The notes under the pieces were generated by a model. It worked only from the letters and a program-made list of their open reading frames with translations. It was not told the origin of the DNA and searched no databases. 64,000 bases of DNA from Litorivivens lipolytica (GTDB lineage Bacteria > Pseudomonadota > Gammaproteobacteria > Pseudomonadales > Spongiibacteraceae), in contig NZ_JACHWY010000002.1 of the NCBI RefSeq assembly GCF_014191715.1, positions 310,001 to 374,000 on the forward strand, read 5' to 3'. Both the position numbers and the translations under genes were made by a program. How positions within the stretch are numbered: position 1 is the stretch's first letter; every line of letters starts with the position of its first letter. Below, one piece after another: positions 18,661 through 26,382 of this stretch.

Positions 18661-18795
18661 AAAAGATTGAAAAGCTAGAAATATCGGCGGTTTGCGACGG
18701 CAATCAAGTGTTCGATGTAAACGCCGAACAGTGCTCTTTTGTCGGTGACAGGCAGCTGTCATAATGCACGCCGCGCACTGCATTCAGGAGTAGCC

Positions 18796-19554
18796 ATGAC
18801 CCATCCCAGCAGACCCGGTGGCATCAAGCCCGATGCCGATGATATTCAGGCCTATCAGCGTGAGCGCCGCACACGCATGGTGGATCGGATTGGGGACGTG
18901 CCGGAGGTTAAGGGTGGCGGTGCGGGGCTATCCGCTGACGGTGGTGGCTGGCTGCAGTGGCTGATCATCCTGCTCCTGTTGGGTGGCGCTTACTACCTCT
19001 ATCAGCAGCTCGATCTGGCGCGTGCCCAGCTGACCTTGGATGAGCAGCGCATCCTGCGTTTGGAAAAACAGCTCAATATCACCGATGAAAGTGTGTCTGA
19101 AACCAGCGATCAGTTCGAAAAGCAGATGCAGTTCCTCGATACTGAAATTCGCAAGCTTTGGGACAATGTCTGGAAGCGCAGTAAGGAGCAGCTGGCTGAG
19201 CACGAGACCAAAATTACCAAGATGGAAAAGAGTCTCGAGTCTATTAACAAGCAGTTTGAAACACTGAATAGCAAGGTTGCCGCGGTTGAAAAAGCCAACG
19301 CCGCAGACAAAAAAGAGCTGGCTAACCTGAAAGTTCAGCTGCAAAAAACGCGGGATATGACGGAAACCAACTGGAGCGAGATTGCCGAGCTCAAGCAAGG
19401 CGGCAACATCGCGGACAAAGTCGCCAAGCTGGAATCTCGTGTTAAGGCCAACGAAGAATGGCTGGAATCCGTCAACGCCTTCCGCAAACAGGTAAACCGC
19501 GACATTACCGATTTGCGCACCACCATCCAGAGCAATCACGGCGGAACGCCCTGA
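18796..19554 (+). CDS. Single-pass membrane protein with long coiled coil, unknown function
   Basis: 252 residues. A short polar N-terminus is followed by one membrane helix at about residues 52-71 (LQWLIILLLLGGAYYLYQQL). Nearly the whole remainder is alpha-helical heptad-rich sequence with many Glu/Lys/Gln (for example LRLEKQLNITDESV and KVAKLESRVKANEEWLESV). No enzyme motif. The topology suggests a short cytoplasmic tail and a periplasmic coiled coil, as in cell-envelope scaffold proteins; this is inference. The start is fixed by CAGGAG 5 bases upstream. It lies 102 bases before fumarase in the same direction, with a separate candidate promoter between them. Confidence 0.75.
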   Translation: MTHPSRPGGIKPDADDIQAYQRERRTRMVDRIGDVPEVKGGGAGLSADGGGWLQWLIILLLLGGAYYLYQQLDLARAQLTLDEQRILRLEKQLNITDESVSETSDQFEKQMQFLDTEIRKLWDNVWKRSKEQLAEHETKITKMEKSLESINKQFETLNSKVAAVEKANAADKKELANLKVQLQKTRDMTETNWSEIAELKQGGNIADKVAKLESRVKANEEWLESVNAFRKQVNRDITDLRTTIQSNHGGTP

Positions 19555-19557
19555 ACG

Positions 19558-19586
19558 GTGAAAGGCCTCCCACTCTGAGGTATACT
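19558..19586 (+). promoter_or_regulatory. Candidate promoter for class I fumarase
   Basis: GTGAAA at 19558-19563, a 17-base spacer and TATACT at 19581-19586. This is about 70 bases before the fumarase ATG. The -10 is good, the -35 weak. Confidence 0.5.
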
Positions 19587-19656
19587 GCCGCCCCCGATTC
19601 GCGCGGGTGGGGCGGCTGGTAACGGTTGCCCGGCTCGCAGACCAGTGAGGCAGCCG

Positions 19657-21174
19657 ATGACCGTAATCCGCAAAGACGACCTGATCAGCACCGTTGCTGA
19701 TGCCCTGCAATATATCTCCTACTACCATCCGGTAGATTTCATTCAAGGCGTATACCAGGCCTATCAGCGTGAGCAGAACCCGGGCGCGAAAGACGCTATG
19801 GCGCAGATTCTGATCAACTCCCGCATGTGTGCCGAGGGTCATCGCCCGATCTGTCAGGACACGGGCATCGTGACGGTATTCCTGAAAGTGGGCATGAACG
19901 TGCAGTGGGAAAGCGATATGTCGGTCACCGACATGGTCAACGAAGGTGTGCGTCGCGCCTACAACCACCCCGACAACGTGCTGCGCGCCTCGATTCTGTC
20001 GGATCCCGACGGCGCCCGTCAGAACACCAAAGACAACACCCCGGCGGTTATCCACTACGAAATTGTCGAAGGCGACAAGGTTGAAGTGTGTGTAGCAGCG
20101 AAGGGCGGCGGCAGCGAGGCGAAATCCAAGTTCGCTATGCTCAACCCCTCTGACTCGGTTGTGGATTGGGTGTTGGAGCAGGTGCCCAAGATGGGTGCTG
20201 GCTGGTGCCCGCCCGGTATGCTGGGTATCGGTATCGGCGGTACTGCCGAGAAAGCCATGCTGGTCGCCAAAGAAGCCCTGCTTGATCCTATCGATATTCA
20301 CGAGTTGCGCGAGCGCGGCCCGTCCAACCGCTCCGAAGAGCTGCGTCTGGAGCTGATGGAGAAAGTCAATAAACTGGGTATTGGTGCTCAGGGTCTTGGT
20401 GGTTTGACCACCGTGCTGGATGTGAAGGTAAAAGACTACCCGACCCACGCCGCCAACAAGGCTGTTGCCATCATCCCCAACTGCGCCGCTACCCGTCACG
20501 CTCACGTGACCCTGGATGGTTCTGGCCCGGCGACGCTGACTCCGCCGTCGCTGGACGACTGGCCGGAAATTACCTGGGAAGTGGGCGAGGGTGTGCGTCG
20601 CGTCAACCTCGACACGGTAACCGCTGAAGAAGTGAAAGAGTGGAAGCCCGGTGAAACCCTGCTGCTGAACGGCAAGATGCTGACCGGCCGCGATGCGGCG
20701 CACAAGAAAATGGTCGACATGCTGGCCAAGGGCGAAAAACTGCCGGTGGATATGACCGGCCGCTTCATCTATTACGTGGGTCCGGTTGATCCGGTGCGAG
20801 ACGAAGTGGTTGGCCCGGCTGGCCCGACCACCGCGACCCGCATGGATAAGTTCACCCGCACCATGCTGGAAGAAACCGGCCTCTTGGGCATGATCGGTAA
20901 GGCCGAGCGCGGCGATACTGCTATTGATGCGATTCGCGATAGTGAAGCGGTCTACCTGATGGCCGTAGGCGGCGCGGCTTATCTGGTAGCGCAGGCCATC
21001 AAGCACGCCGAAGTCGTGGCCTTCCCCGAGTTGGGCATGGAAGCGATCTACGAGTTTGATGTGGTGGATATGCCCGTGACTGTGGCGGTGGATACCCACG
21101 GGGATTCCGTGCACAAATCCGGTCCGGCCAAGTGGTCGAAGCTGATTGAAGAGCAGGCGATCGAGGTCGTCTGA
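19657..21174 (+). CDS. fumA: Class I fumarate hydratase
   Basis: Oxygen-sensitive 4Fe-4S fumarase of the TCA cycle: fumarate + water to malate. 505 residues in the single-chain form, with the alpha domain (about 1-280) fused to the beta domain (about 300-505). Cluster ligands are expected among the conserved cysteines in MCAEGHRPICQDTG and IPNCAATRH. The beta domain has GKMLTGRDAAHKKMV, YYVGPVDPV and the DKFTRTMLEETGLLGMIGK block. The ATG at 19657 is preferred to the GTG at 19645 because GTGAGG serves as ribosome site 6 bases before it. It could equally be called fumB; the paralog cannot be told from sequence alone. Confidence 0.95.
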   Translation: MTVIRKDDLISTVADALQYISYYHPVDFIQGVYQAYQREQNPGAKDAMAQILINSRMCAEGHRPICQDTGIVTVFLKVGMNVQWESDMSVTDMVNEGVRRAYNHPDNVLRASILSDPDGARQNTKDNTPAVIHYEIVEGDKVEVCVAAKGGGSEAKSKFAMLNPSDSVVDWVLEQVPKMGAGWCPPGMLGIGIGGTAEKAMLVAKEALLDPIDIHELRERGPSNRSEELRLELMEKVNKLGIGAQGLGGLTTVLDVKVKDYPTHAANKAVAIIPNCAATRHAHVTLDGSGPATLTPPSLDDWPEITWEVGEGVRRVNLDTVTAEEVKEWKPGETLLLNGKMLTGRDAAHKKMVDMLAKGEKLPVDMTGRFIYYVGPVDPVRDEVVGPAGPTTATRMDKFTRTMLEETGLLGMIGKAERGDTAIDAIRDSEAVYLMAVGGAAYLVAQAIKHAEVVAFPELGMEAIYEFDVVDMPVTVAVDTHGDSVHKSGPAKWSKLIEEQAIEVV

Positions 21175-21182
21175 TCTTCTGG

Positions 21183-21222
21183 GCCCCTGTTCTTCCGGTA
21201 GCGCGAAGAGCAGGGGCGTTTG
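21183..21222 (+). terminator. Likely terminator after fumarase
   Basis: A 13-base stem, GCCCCTGTTCTTC paired with GAAGAGCAGGGGC (one G:T pair), begins 9 bases after the stop. The T-run is short (GTTTG), so it could be a weak terminator or a 3'-end stabiliser. Confidence 0.55.
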
Positions 21223-21275
21223 CAATCTCCCCCCACCCCATGTGAAATACCGCAAACTTCAGCGGAACCCGCATT

Positions 21276-22694
21276 TTGCCCAATCACACCTTCTACTGGC
21301 ACGACTACGAAACCTGGGGCGCTGACCCTTCGGTAGACCGGGCCTCACAGTTTGCCGGCGTGCGCACCGATGCGGATCTGAACGTGATCGGCGAGCCGCT
21401 GATGATCTACAACCGGCCGACGCCGGATTGCGTGCCCCACCCGGAAGCCTGTCTGGTAACCGGCATCACCCCGCAGGAAGCCCTGGAAAAAGGCGTCAGC
21501 GAACGTGAGTTTATTGCCGCCATTCATCGCGAACTGGCCCAGCCGGGTACGGTCGGTGTGGGTTACAACAGCATTCGCTTCGACGATGAAGTCACCCGCT
21601 ACACCCTTTACCGAAATTTTTACGATCCCTATGCCCGCGAATGGCAGAACGGCAATGCACGCTGGGACCTGATTGATGTGGTGCGCTTGTGTTGCGCGCT
21701 GCGGCCGGAAGAAATTGAATGGCCTATCGGCGATAACGGCGCGGTCAGCTTTAAACTGGAATTACTGACCGCAGCCAATGGTCTGTCTCATGAATCTGCC
21801 CACGATGCTCTGTCCGATGTCTACGCTACCATTGAGCTGGCCCGCATTCTCAAGACCCGCAAACCCAAGCTGTTCGACTATGCGCTGGAGCTGCGCAAAA
21901 AACAAAACGTTGCTCGTCTGTTGGACCTGAATAAACAAAAGCCCTTGCTACATATCTCCAGTCGCTATCCGGCCAGCCGGTTTTGCTCGGCGCTGGTGAT
22001 GCCGCTGGCCATGCATCCGGTAAATAAAAACAGCGTGATTGCGGTAGATTTGATGGCCGATCCCGAGCCCTTGCTGGAATTGCCCGCGGCCAAAGTGGCC
22101 GAGCGGGTGTTCTCTCGTGCCGAGGATCTGGAAGAGGGTGTTGAGCGCATTCCGTTAAAAGAAATTCACCTGAATCGTTCTCCCATGCTGGCTACCCTGA
22201 ACCTATTGGATGCGGCAGCCCAGGAGCGCTTGCAGATTGATATGGCTCGCTGCGAAGCCCACTGGCAGCAAATCAGCAAGGTTGATCTGCGCAGTAAATT
22301 GAACGATATCTACAGTCAGCGCGAATTTGCCGAGCCGTCCGACCCGGAACGCATGCTCTACAGCGGCGGCTTTTTCAGTCGGGAAGATCGCAGTCTGATG
22401 GACGATGTACTCAAATCCAGTGGCAGCGAACTGGCGCAGACGACCTTCCCTTTTAGTGACAAGCGGCTGCCGGAGCTTCTGTTCCGCTACCGGGCACGCA
22501 ACTTTCCGGACACGCTAAGCGAAGAAGAGCAGGCCCACTGGCGCGAGTTCTGTCACCAGCGGGTGCATGAAGCGGGTGACGGTATTACCGCCAGCGAGTG
22601 CCTGCAGCGCATTGACGCGTTGTTGCCCGAGCAGTCACCGGAAAAACAACAGGTCTTGGCGGCGCTGGCGGACTACGTGAAAGCCCTGCCGTGA
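21276..22694 (+). CDS. sbcB: Exodeoxyribonuclease I
   Basis: 3'-5' single-strand DNA exonuclease acting in recombination and mismatch repair. 472 residues. The DEDDh catalytic motifs begin with HDYETWG at residues 9-15; YNSIRFDDE holds the second acidic cluster and HDALSDVYAT the final His/Asp. The C-terminal SH3-like and helical domains are present. The start is TTG at 21276: no in-frame ATG or GTG lies between the upstream stop at 21243 and the first catalytic motif. AGCGGA sits about 9 bases upstream. First gene of a six-gene coupled run. Confidence 0.95.
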   Translation: MPNHTFYWHDYETWGADPSVDRASQFAGVRTDADLNVIGEPLMIYNRPTPDCVPHPEACLVTGITPQEALEKGVSEREFIAAIHRELAQPGTVGVGYNSIRFDDEVTRYTLYRNFYDPYAREWQNGNARWDLIDVVRLCCALRPEEIEWPIGDNGAVSFKLELLTAANGLSHESAHDALSDVYATIELARILKTRKPKLFDYALELRKKQNVARLLDLNKQKPLLHISSRYPASRFCSALVMPLAMHPVNKNSVIAVDLMADPEPLLELPAAKVAERVFSRAEDLEEGVERIPLKEIHLNRSPMLATLNLLDAAAQERLQIDMARCEAHWQQISKVDLRSKLNDIYSQREFAEPSDPERMLYSGGFFSREDRSLMDDVLKSSGSELAQTTFPFSDKRLPELLFRYRARNFPDTLSEEEQAHWREFCHQRVHEAGDGITASECLQRIDALLPEQSPEKQQVLAALADYVKALP

Positions 22695-22966
22695 GTGACT
22701 GGTTTGTTTATATGATCCGCAGCGCCAGTGGCAAACTCTACACCGGTATCAGTACCGATGTAGAGCGCCGTTTTCAGGAGCACGCCGGAGAGCGACCCAA
22801 TGGCGCGCGCTTTTTTCGCGGCGACCCACCGCAGGAAATTGTCTATCGCGAAGCCGTCGCGAATCGCGCTGAAGCCTCAAGACGCGAGGCGGAAATCAAA
22901 AAATTCAATCGATCAGCCAAGCTGAAGCTGATCGAACACTACCAACAGGACAATTCCCTTGGCTGA
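22691..22966 (+). CDS. GIY-YIG nuclease family protein (YhbQ-like)
   Basis: 91 residues forming a single GIY-YIG fold: VYMIRSASGKLYTGIS holds the paired Tyr/Gly strands, DVERRFQEH the conserved Arg, and EASRREAEIKKFNR the Glu-containing helix. Small stand-alone members such as YhbQ act on nucleic acids, but their physiological role is unclear. The GTG start overlaps the sbcB TGA (GTGA), indicating translational coupling with a DNA exonuclease gene. Its end overlaps the start of the ABC exporter gene by 8 bases. Confidence 0.9.
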   Translation: MSDWFVYMIRSASGKLYTGISTDVERRFQEHAGERPNGARFFRGDPPQEIVYREAVANRAEASRREAEIKKFNRSAKLKLIEHYQQDNSLG

Positions 22967-24761
22967 TGTAAATGAAAACCGCGACCCCAGTAAAAACATT
23001 GGGGTCTTAAAGGCCATGCTGCAGTTTCTGCGCCCCTACAAGGCGCAGGTTGTGGGCGCCAGTATTGCGCTGGTCTTTACCGCAACGATTACGCTGTCTA
23101 TCGGGCAGGGCATTCGCCTGTTGGTGGATGAGGGTTTTGCCAGCGGTACTCCAGCCATGCTCAATCACGCCTTGCTGGTCTTTATGGGGCTGGTGTTTTT
23201 GCTGGCGGTGGGCACCTTCACTCGCTTTTATCTGGTGTCCTGGATTGGTGAGCGGGTCAGCGCGGACATTCGCAAGGCCGTGTTCGACCATGTGATTACG
23301 CTTCATCCCGGTTTTTTCGAAACCAATCTCTCCGGCGAAATTCAGTCGCGCATCACCACCGATACCACCCTGCTGCAGACGGTGATCGGTTCGTCAGTCT
23401 CCATTGCCCTGCGCAATGCACTGATGTTTGTTGGCGGCATCGTCTGGCTGATTATCACCAACCCGAAATTGACCGGCATGGTCTTGCTGAGTGTGCCGCT
23501 GATTGTGGTGCCGATTCTGGTTTTTGGCCGACGAGTTCGCGCCCTGTCGCGCAGTTCCCAGGACAGCATTGCCAGTGTCGGCAGTTTTGTGGGTGAGGCC
23601 ATTAAAAATATCAAAGTGCTGCAGGCCTTTAATTATCAGGAGCGTGATAAAGCCCTGTTTGGGCGGCATGTGGAAGAGGCCTTCCAGATTGCCATTCGCC
23701 GCATTAATCAACGGGCCTGGCTGTCGACGGCGGTAATTCTCTTGGTGCTGGGCGCCATAGCCGCGATGTTGTGGGTGGGTGGTCACGATGTGTTGGCCGG
23801 GCGCATCAGCGCCGGTGAACTGGCGGCCTTTGTATTTTATGCCTTGATGGTGGCGGCTTCGGTGGGCGCGATCTCGGAAGTCTACGGCGATTTGCAGCGC
23901 GCCGCCGGGGCGACAGAGCGCCTGCTGGAACTTTTGGCCGCGCGCAGTTTGATTGTGCCGCCCGAACAGCCTTTGCCCTTACCGGCAATGGTACAGGGCG
24001 AGCTGCAAATGAAAGCCGTGTGTTTTGCCTATCCCTCGCGCCCGGATTATCTCGCCATTAATAATCTGACCCTCGATGTGCCCGCAGGCTCCAGTATGGC
24101 GCTGGTGGGTAGCTCCGGCGCGGGCAAATCGACGCTGGTCGATCTCTTGTTGCGTTTTTACGATGTGCAGGGCGGCAGCATTACCTTTGATGGAGTCGAA
24201 TTGCGCGATCTCTCCCCCGAAACGCTGCGTGCCCAGATCGCTCTGGTGCCTCAGCAGCCGGTGCTGTTTACCGGTACCGTGGCGGACAATATTCGCTACG
24301 GTAATCCGGATGCCAGCGAAGCACAGATGATCGAGGCGGCCAAGGCCGCCTACGCCCATGAATTTATTGAGCGCCTGCCAGAAGGCTATGAAAGCTTTGT
24401 GGGTGAGGGCGGGGTGCGTCTGTCCGGTGGTCAGCGTCAGCGTATTGCGATTGCCCGGGCCATTCTAAAAGATCCCAAACTGCTCTTGTTGGATGAAGCC
24501 ACCAGCGCGCTGGATGCAGAAAGTGAATTCCAGGTTCAGCAGGCCCTGCAGCGTTTAATGAAGGACCGGACCACGATTGTGATCGCCCATCGCTTGGCCA
24601 CGGTAGTGAAGGTGGATAAGATAGCGGTGCTTGATCACGGCCAGCTGGCGGCGCTGGGCAGCCACGGCGAATTGATTAAAAACTCGCCGCTTTACGCCCG
24701 CTGGGCCAGTCTTCAGTTTGATCACGCCGACGACACCCCAACCTCCGAGGAAAGCCAGTGA
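22959..24761 (+). CDS. ABC exporter (MsbA/ABCB-type half transporter)
   Basis: 600 residues. An N-terminal six-helix ABC transmembrane domain (about 20-320, including FFETNLSGEIQSRITTDTTLLQ) is fused to a nucleotide-binding domain with Walker A GSSGAGKST, Q-loop VPQQPVLFTGT, signature LSGGQRQRIAIA, Walker B LLLLDEATSALD and H-loop IAHRLATV. It should work as a homodimer. A lipid-A flippase role would need comparison with the genome's true msbA; the substrate is unknown. The start is TTG at 22959 with AGGA 8 bases upstream; no ATG is available before the first helix. Its TGA overlaps the pyrB GTG. Confidence 0.9.
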   Translation: MADVNENRDPSKNIGVLKAMLQFLRPYKAQVVGASIALVFTATITLSIGQGIRLLVDEGFASGTPAMLNHALLVFMGLVFLLAVGTFTRFYLVSWIGERVSADIRKAVFDHVITLHPGFFETNLSGEIQSRITTDTTLLQTVIGSSVSIALRNALMFVGGIVWLIITNPKLTGMVLLSVPLIVVPILVFGRRVRALSRSSQDSIASVGSFVGEAIKNIKVLQAFNYQERDKALFGRHVEEAFQIAIRRINQRAWLSTAVILLVLGAIAAMLWVGGHDVLAGRISAGELAAFVFYALMVAASVGAISEVYGDLQRAAGATERLLELLAARSLIVPPEQPLPLPAMVQGELQMKAVCFAYPSRPDYLAINNLTLDVPAGSSMALVGSSGAGKSTLVDLLLRFYDVQGGSITFDGVELRDLSPETLRAQIALVPQQPVLFTGTVADNIRYGNPDASEAQMIEAAKAAYAHEFIERLPEGYESFVGEGGVRLSGGQRQRIAIARAILKDPKLLLLDEATSALDAESEFQVQQALQRLMKDRTTIVIAHRLATVVKVDKIAVLDHGQLAALGSHGELIKNSPLYARWASLQFDHADDTPTSEESQ

Positions 24762-25774
24762 AGTTTACCGGTAGCCATATTCTGTCCATCACCCAGTTTG
24801 AACGGGAGCAGATTGAGCAGCTCTTTGCGGTGGCGGACCGGATGGAACCCTACGCCCACCGCGAGCGGGTCACCCGGGTGCTGGACGGCGCGATTCTTGG
24901 CAATATGTTCTTTGAGCCCTCTACCCGAACCCGGGTGAGTTTTGGTTGTGCCTTTAACCTGCTCGGCGGCGAGGTGCGTGAAACCACCGGCTTTGAAAGT
25001 TCAGCGTTGGCGAAAGGGGAATCCCTTTACGATACCGCCCGCGTACTCAGCGGTTACAGTGATGTGATTGTAATGCGTCACCCGACCTCCGGGTCTGTGG
25101 CCGAATTCGCGCGCGCCAGCCGAGTGCCGGTGATAAACGGTGGCGATGGTTCCAATGAGCACCCCAGTCAGGCCCTGCTCGACTTGTACACGATTCAAAA
25201 AGAACTGCGCCACAAGGGTCGCGAGGGTATCGACGGGCTGCGTATTGCTCTGATCGGTGACCTGAAATACGGCCGCACCGTGCACTCTCTGTGCAAGCTC
25301 TTGTGCCTGTTCAACAATATTTCGGTCACGTTGATTGCACCGGATGAACTGCGTATGCCGGGCGATATCGTGGAAAGTCTACGCGCGGCGGGTAATACGG
25401 TGGTGGAAAGTGATGCCATGGAAGCGAGCATCAGCAATGTGGATATCGCCTACTCGACCCGCATTCAGGAAGAGCGCTTTGCCAGTAAGGAAGAGGCCAA
25501 TCTGTACCGTGGCCGCTACCGCCTGAATCAGACCATCTATACCCGCTACTGCGAGCCCAATACCGTCATCATGCACCCCTTGCCGCGGGACTCACGCGCC
25601 GAAGCCAATGAGCTGGATAACGACCTGAACGAAAACCCTAACTTGGCCATCTTCCGGCAGGCGGACAACGGCGTGCTCGTGCGCATGGCCCTGTTTGCCC
25701 TGATCCTGGATGTCGCAGATCAGGTAGATCGTCACGCCCGCGACGTGAACTGGTATACCGAGCGCCGTTTCTGA
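24758..25774 (+). CDS. pyrB: Aspartate carbamoyltransferase catalytic chain
   Basis: Second step of pyrimidine synthesis: carbamoyl phosphate + aspartate to carbamoylaspartate. 338 residues. Carbamoyl-phosphate site FEPSTRTRVSF, then GSLYD-like KGESLYDTARVLSGYSD and MRHPTSGS, NGGDGSNEHPSQALLDLYTI, and the C-terminal MHPLPRDSRAEANELD. No pyrI regulatory chain and no pyrC or inactive pyrC' lies next to it, unlike the E. coli and Pseudomonas arrangements. GTG start overlapping the ABC gene stop (GTGA). Confidence 0.95.
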   Translation: MKFTGSHILSITQFEREQIEQLFAVADRMEPYAHRERVTRVLDGAILGNMFFEPSTRTRVSFGCAFNLLGGEVRETTGFESSALAKGESLYDTARVLSGYSDVIVMRHPTSGSVAEFARASRVPVINGGDGSNEHPSQALLDLYTIQKELRHKGREGIDGLRIALIGDLKYGRTVHSLCKLLCLFNNISVTLIAPDELRMPGDIVESLRAAGNTVVESDAMEASISNVDIAYSTRIQEERFASKEEANLYRGRYRLNQTIYTRYCEPNTVIMHPLPRDSRAEANELDNDLNENPNLAIFRQADNGVLVRMALFALILDVADQVDRHARDVNWYTERRF

Positions 25775-26379
25775 TGAGTTTTTCCCGGGACGATTTCACC
25801 GTCGAGTCTGAAAAACGCCTGTGGAAAGGCTTTTTCGAGGTGGTGGATGTCAGCCTGCGGCATCGGCTTTTTAATGGCGGCTGGACCGGTGAAGTGCGTC
25901 GGGTCGTCGCGCGTCGCCGGGAAGCGGTCGGGGTTCTGATTTACGACCCTGCGCTGGATGCGCTGGCGGTGGCTGAGCAATTTCGGATCGGCGCGCTTAA
26001 TCGTCAGCCCTCTCCCTGGTTGATGGAGTTGATCGCCGGGTTGATGGAGCCCGGTGAATCGCCGGAAGACGTCGCCTATCGCGAAAGCATCGAAGAAGCC
26101 GGAGCCAAACTCACCGCATTGGAAAAGGTTGCCTCTTATTATTCCTCCCCCGGCGGCAGTGATGAGTATTTTCATCTCTACTGCGGCTGCGCGGATTTAT
26201 CACAATCTGCGGGCGTGCATGGTTTGGCCGAAGAGAATGAAGATATCCGCCTGCACGTGCTGCCGGTCAATGAGGTGCTGGCGATGATGGATGACGGTCG
26301 CATCGACAATGCTCACTCGCTGGTGGCGCTGAACTGGTTTGCCCGCCACCACGCTCGCCTGCGCGATCTCTGGAGCTGA
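25774..26379 (+). CDS. nudF: ADP-ribose pyrophosphatase (Nudix)
   Basis: Hydrolyses ADP-ribose to AMP and ribose 5-phosphate. 201 residues. The Nudix box follows the pattern G-x5-E-x7-REuxEE: GLMEPGESPEDVAYRESIEEAG, preceded by the AVAEQFRIGALNRQPSPWLMELIAG lead-in typical of NudF/YqiE proteins. ATG at 25774 overlaps the last base of the pyrB stop (TGATG). It is followed 3 bases later by murJ. Confidence 0.92.
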   Translation: MSFSRDDFTVESEKRLWKGFFEVVDVSLRHRLFNGGWTGEVRRVVARRREAVGVLIYDPALDALAVAEQFRIGALNRQPSPWLMELIAGLMEPGESPEDVAYRESIEEAGAKLTALEKVASYYSSPGGSDEYFHLYCGCADLSQSAGVHGLAEENEDIRLHVLPVNEVLAMMDDGRIDNAHSLVALNWFARHHARLRDLWS

Positions 26380-26382
26380 GGT

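Noticed and set aside
18928-21255. 775-codon minus-strand frame across the coiled-coil gene and fumarase
   Set aside because: It runs antisense through two real genes and the gap between them, with no family motifs; a codon-bias shadow.
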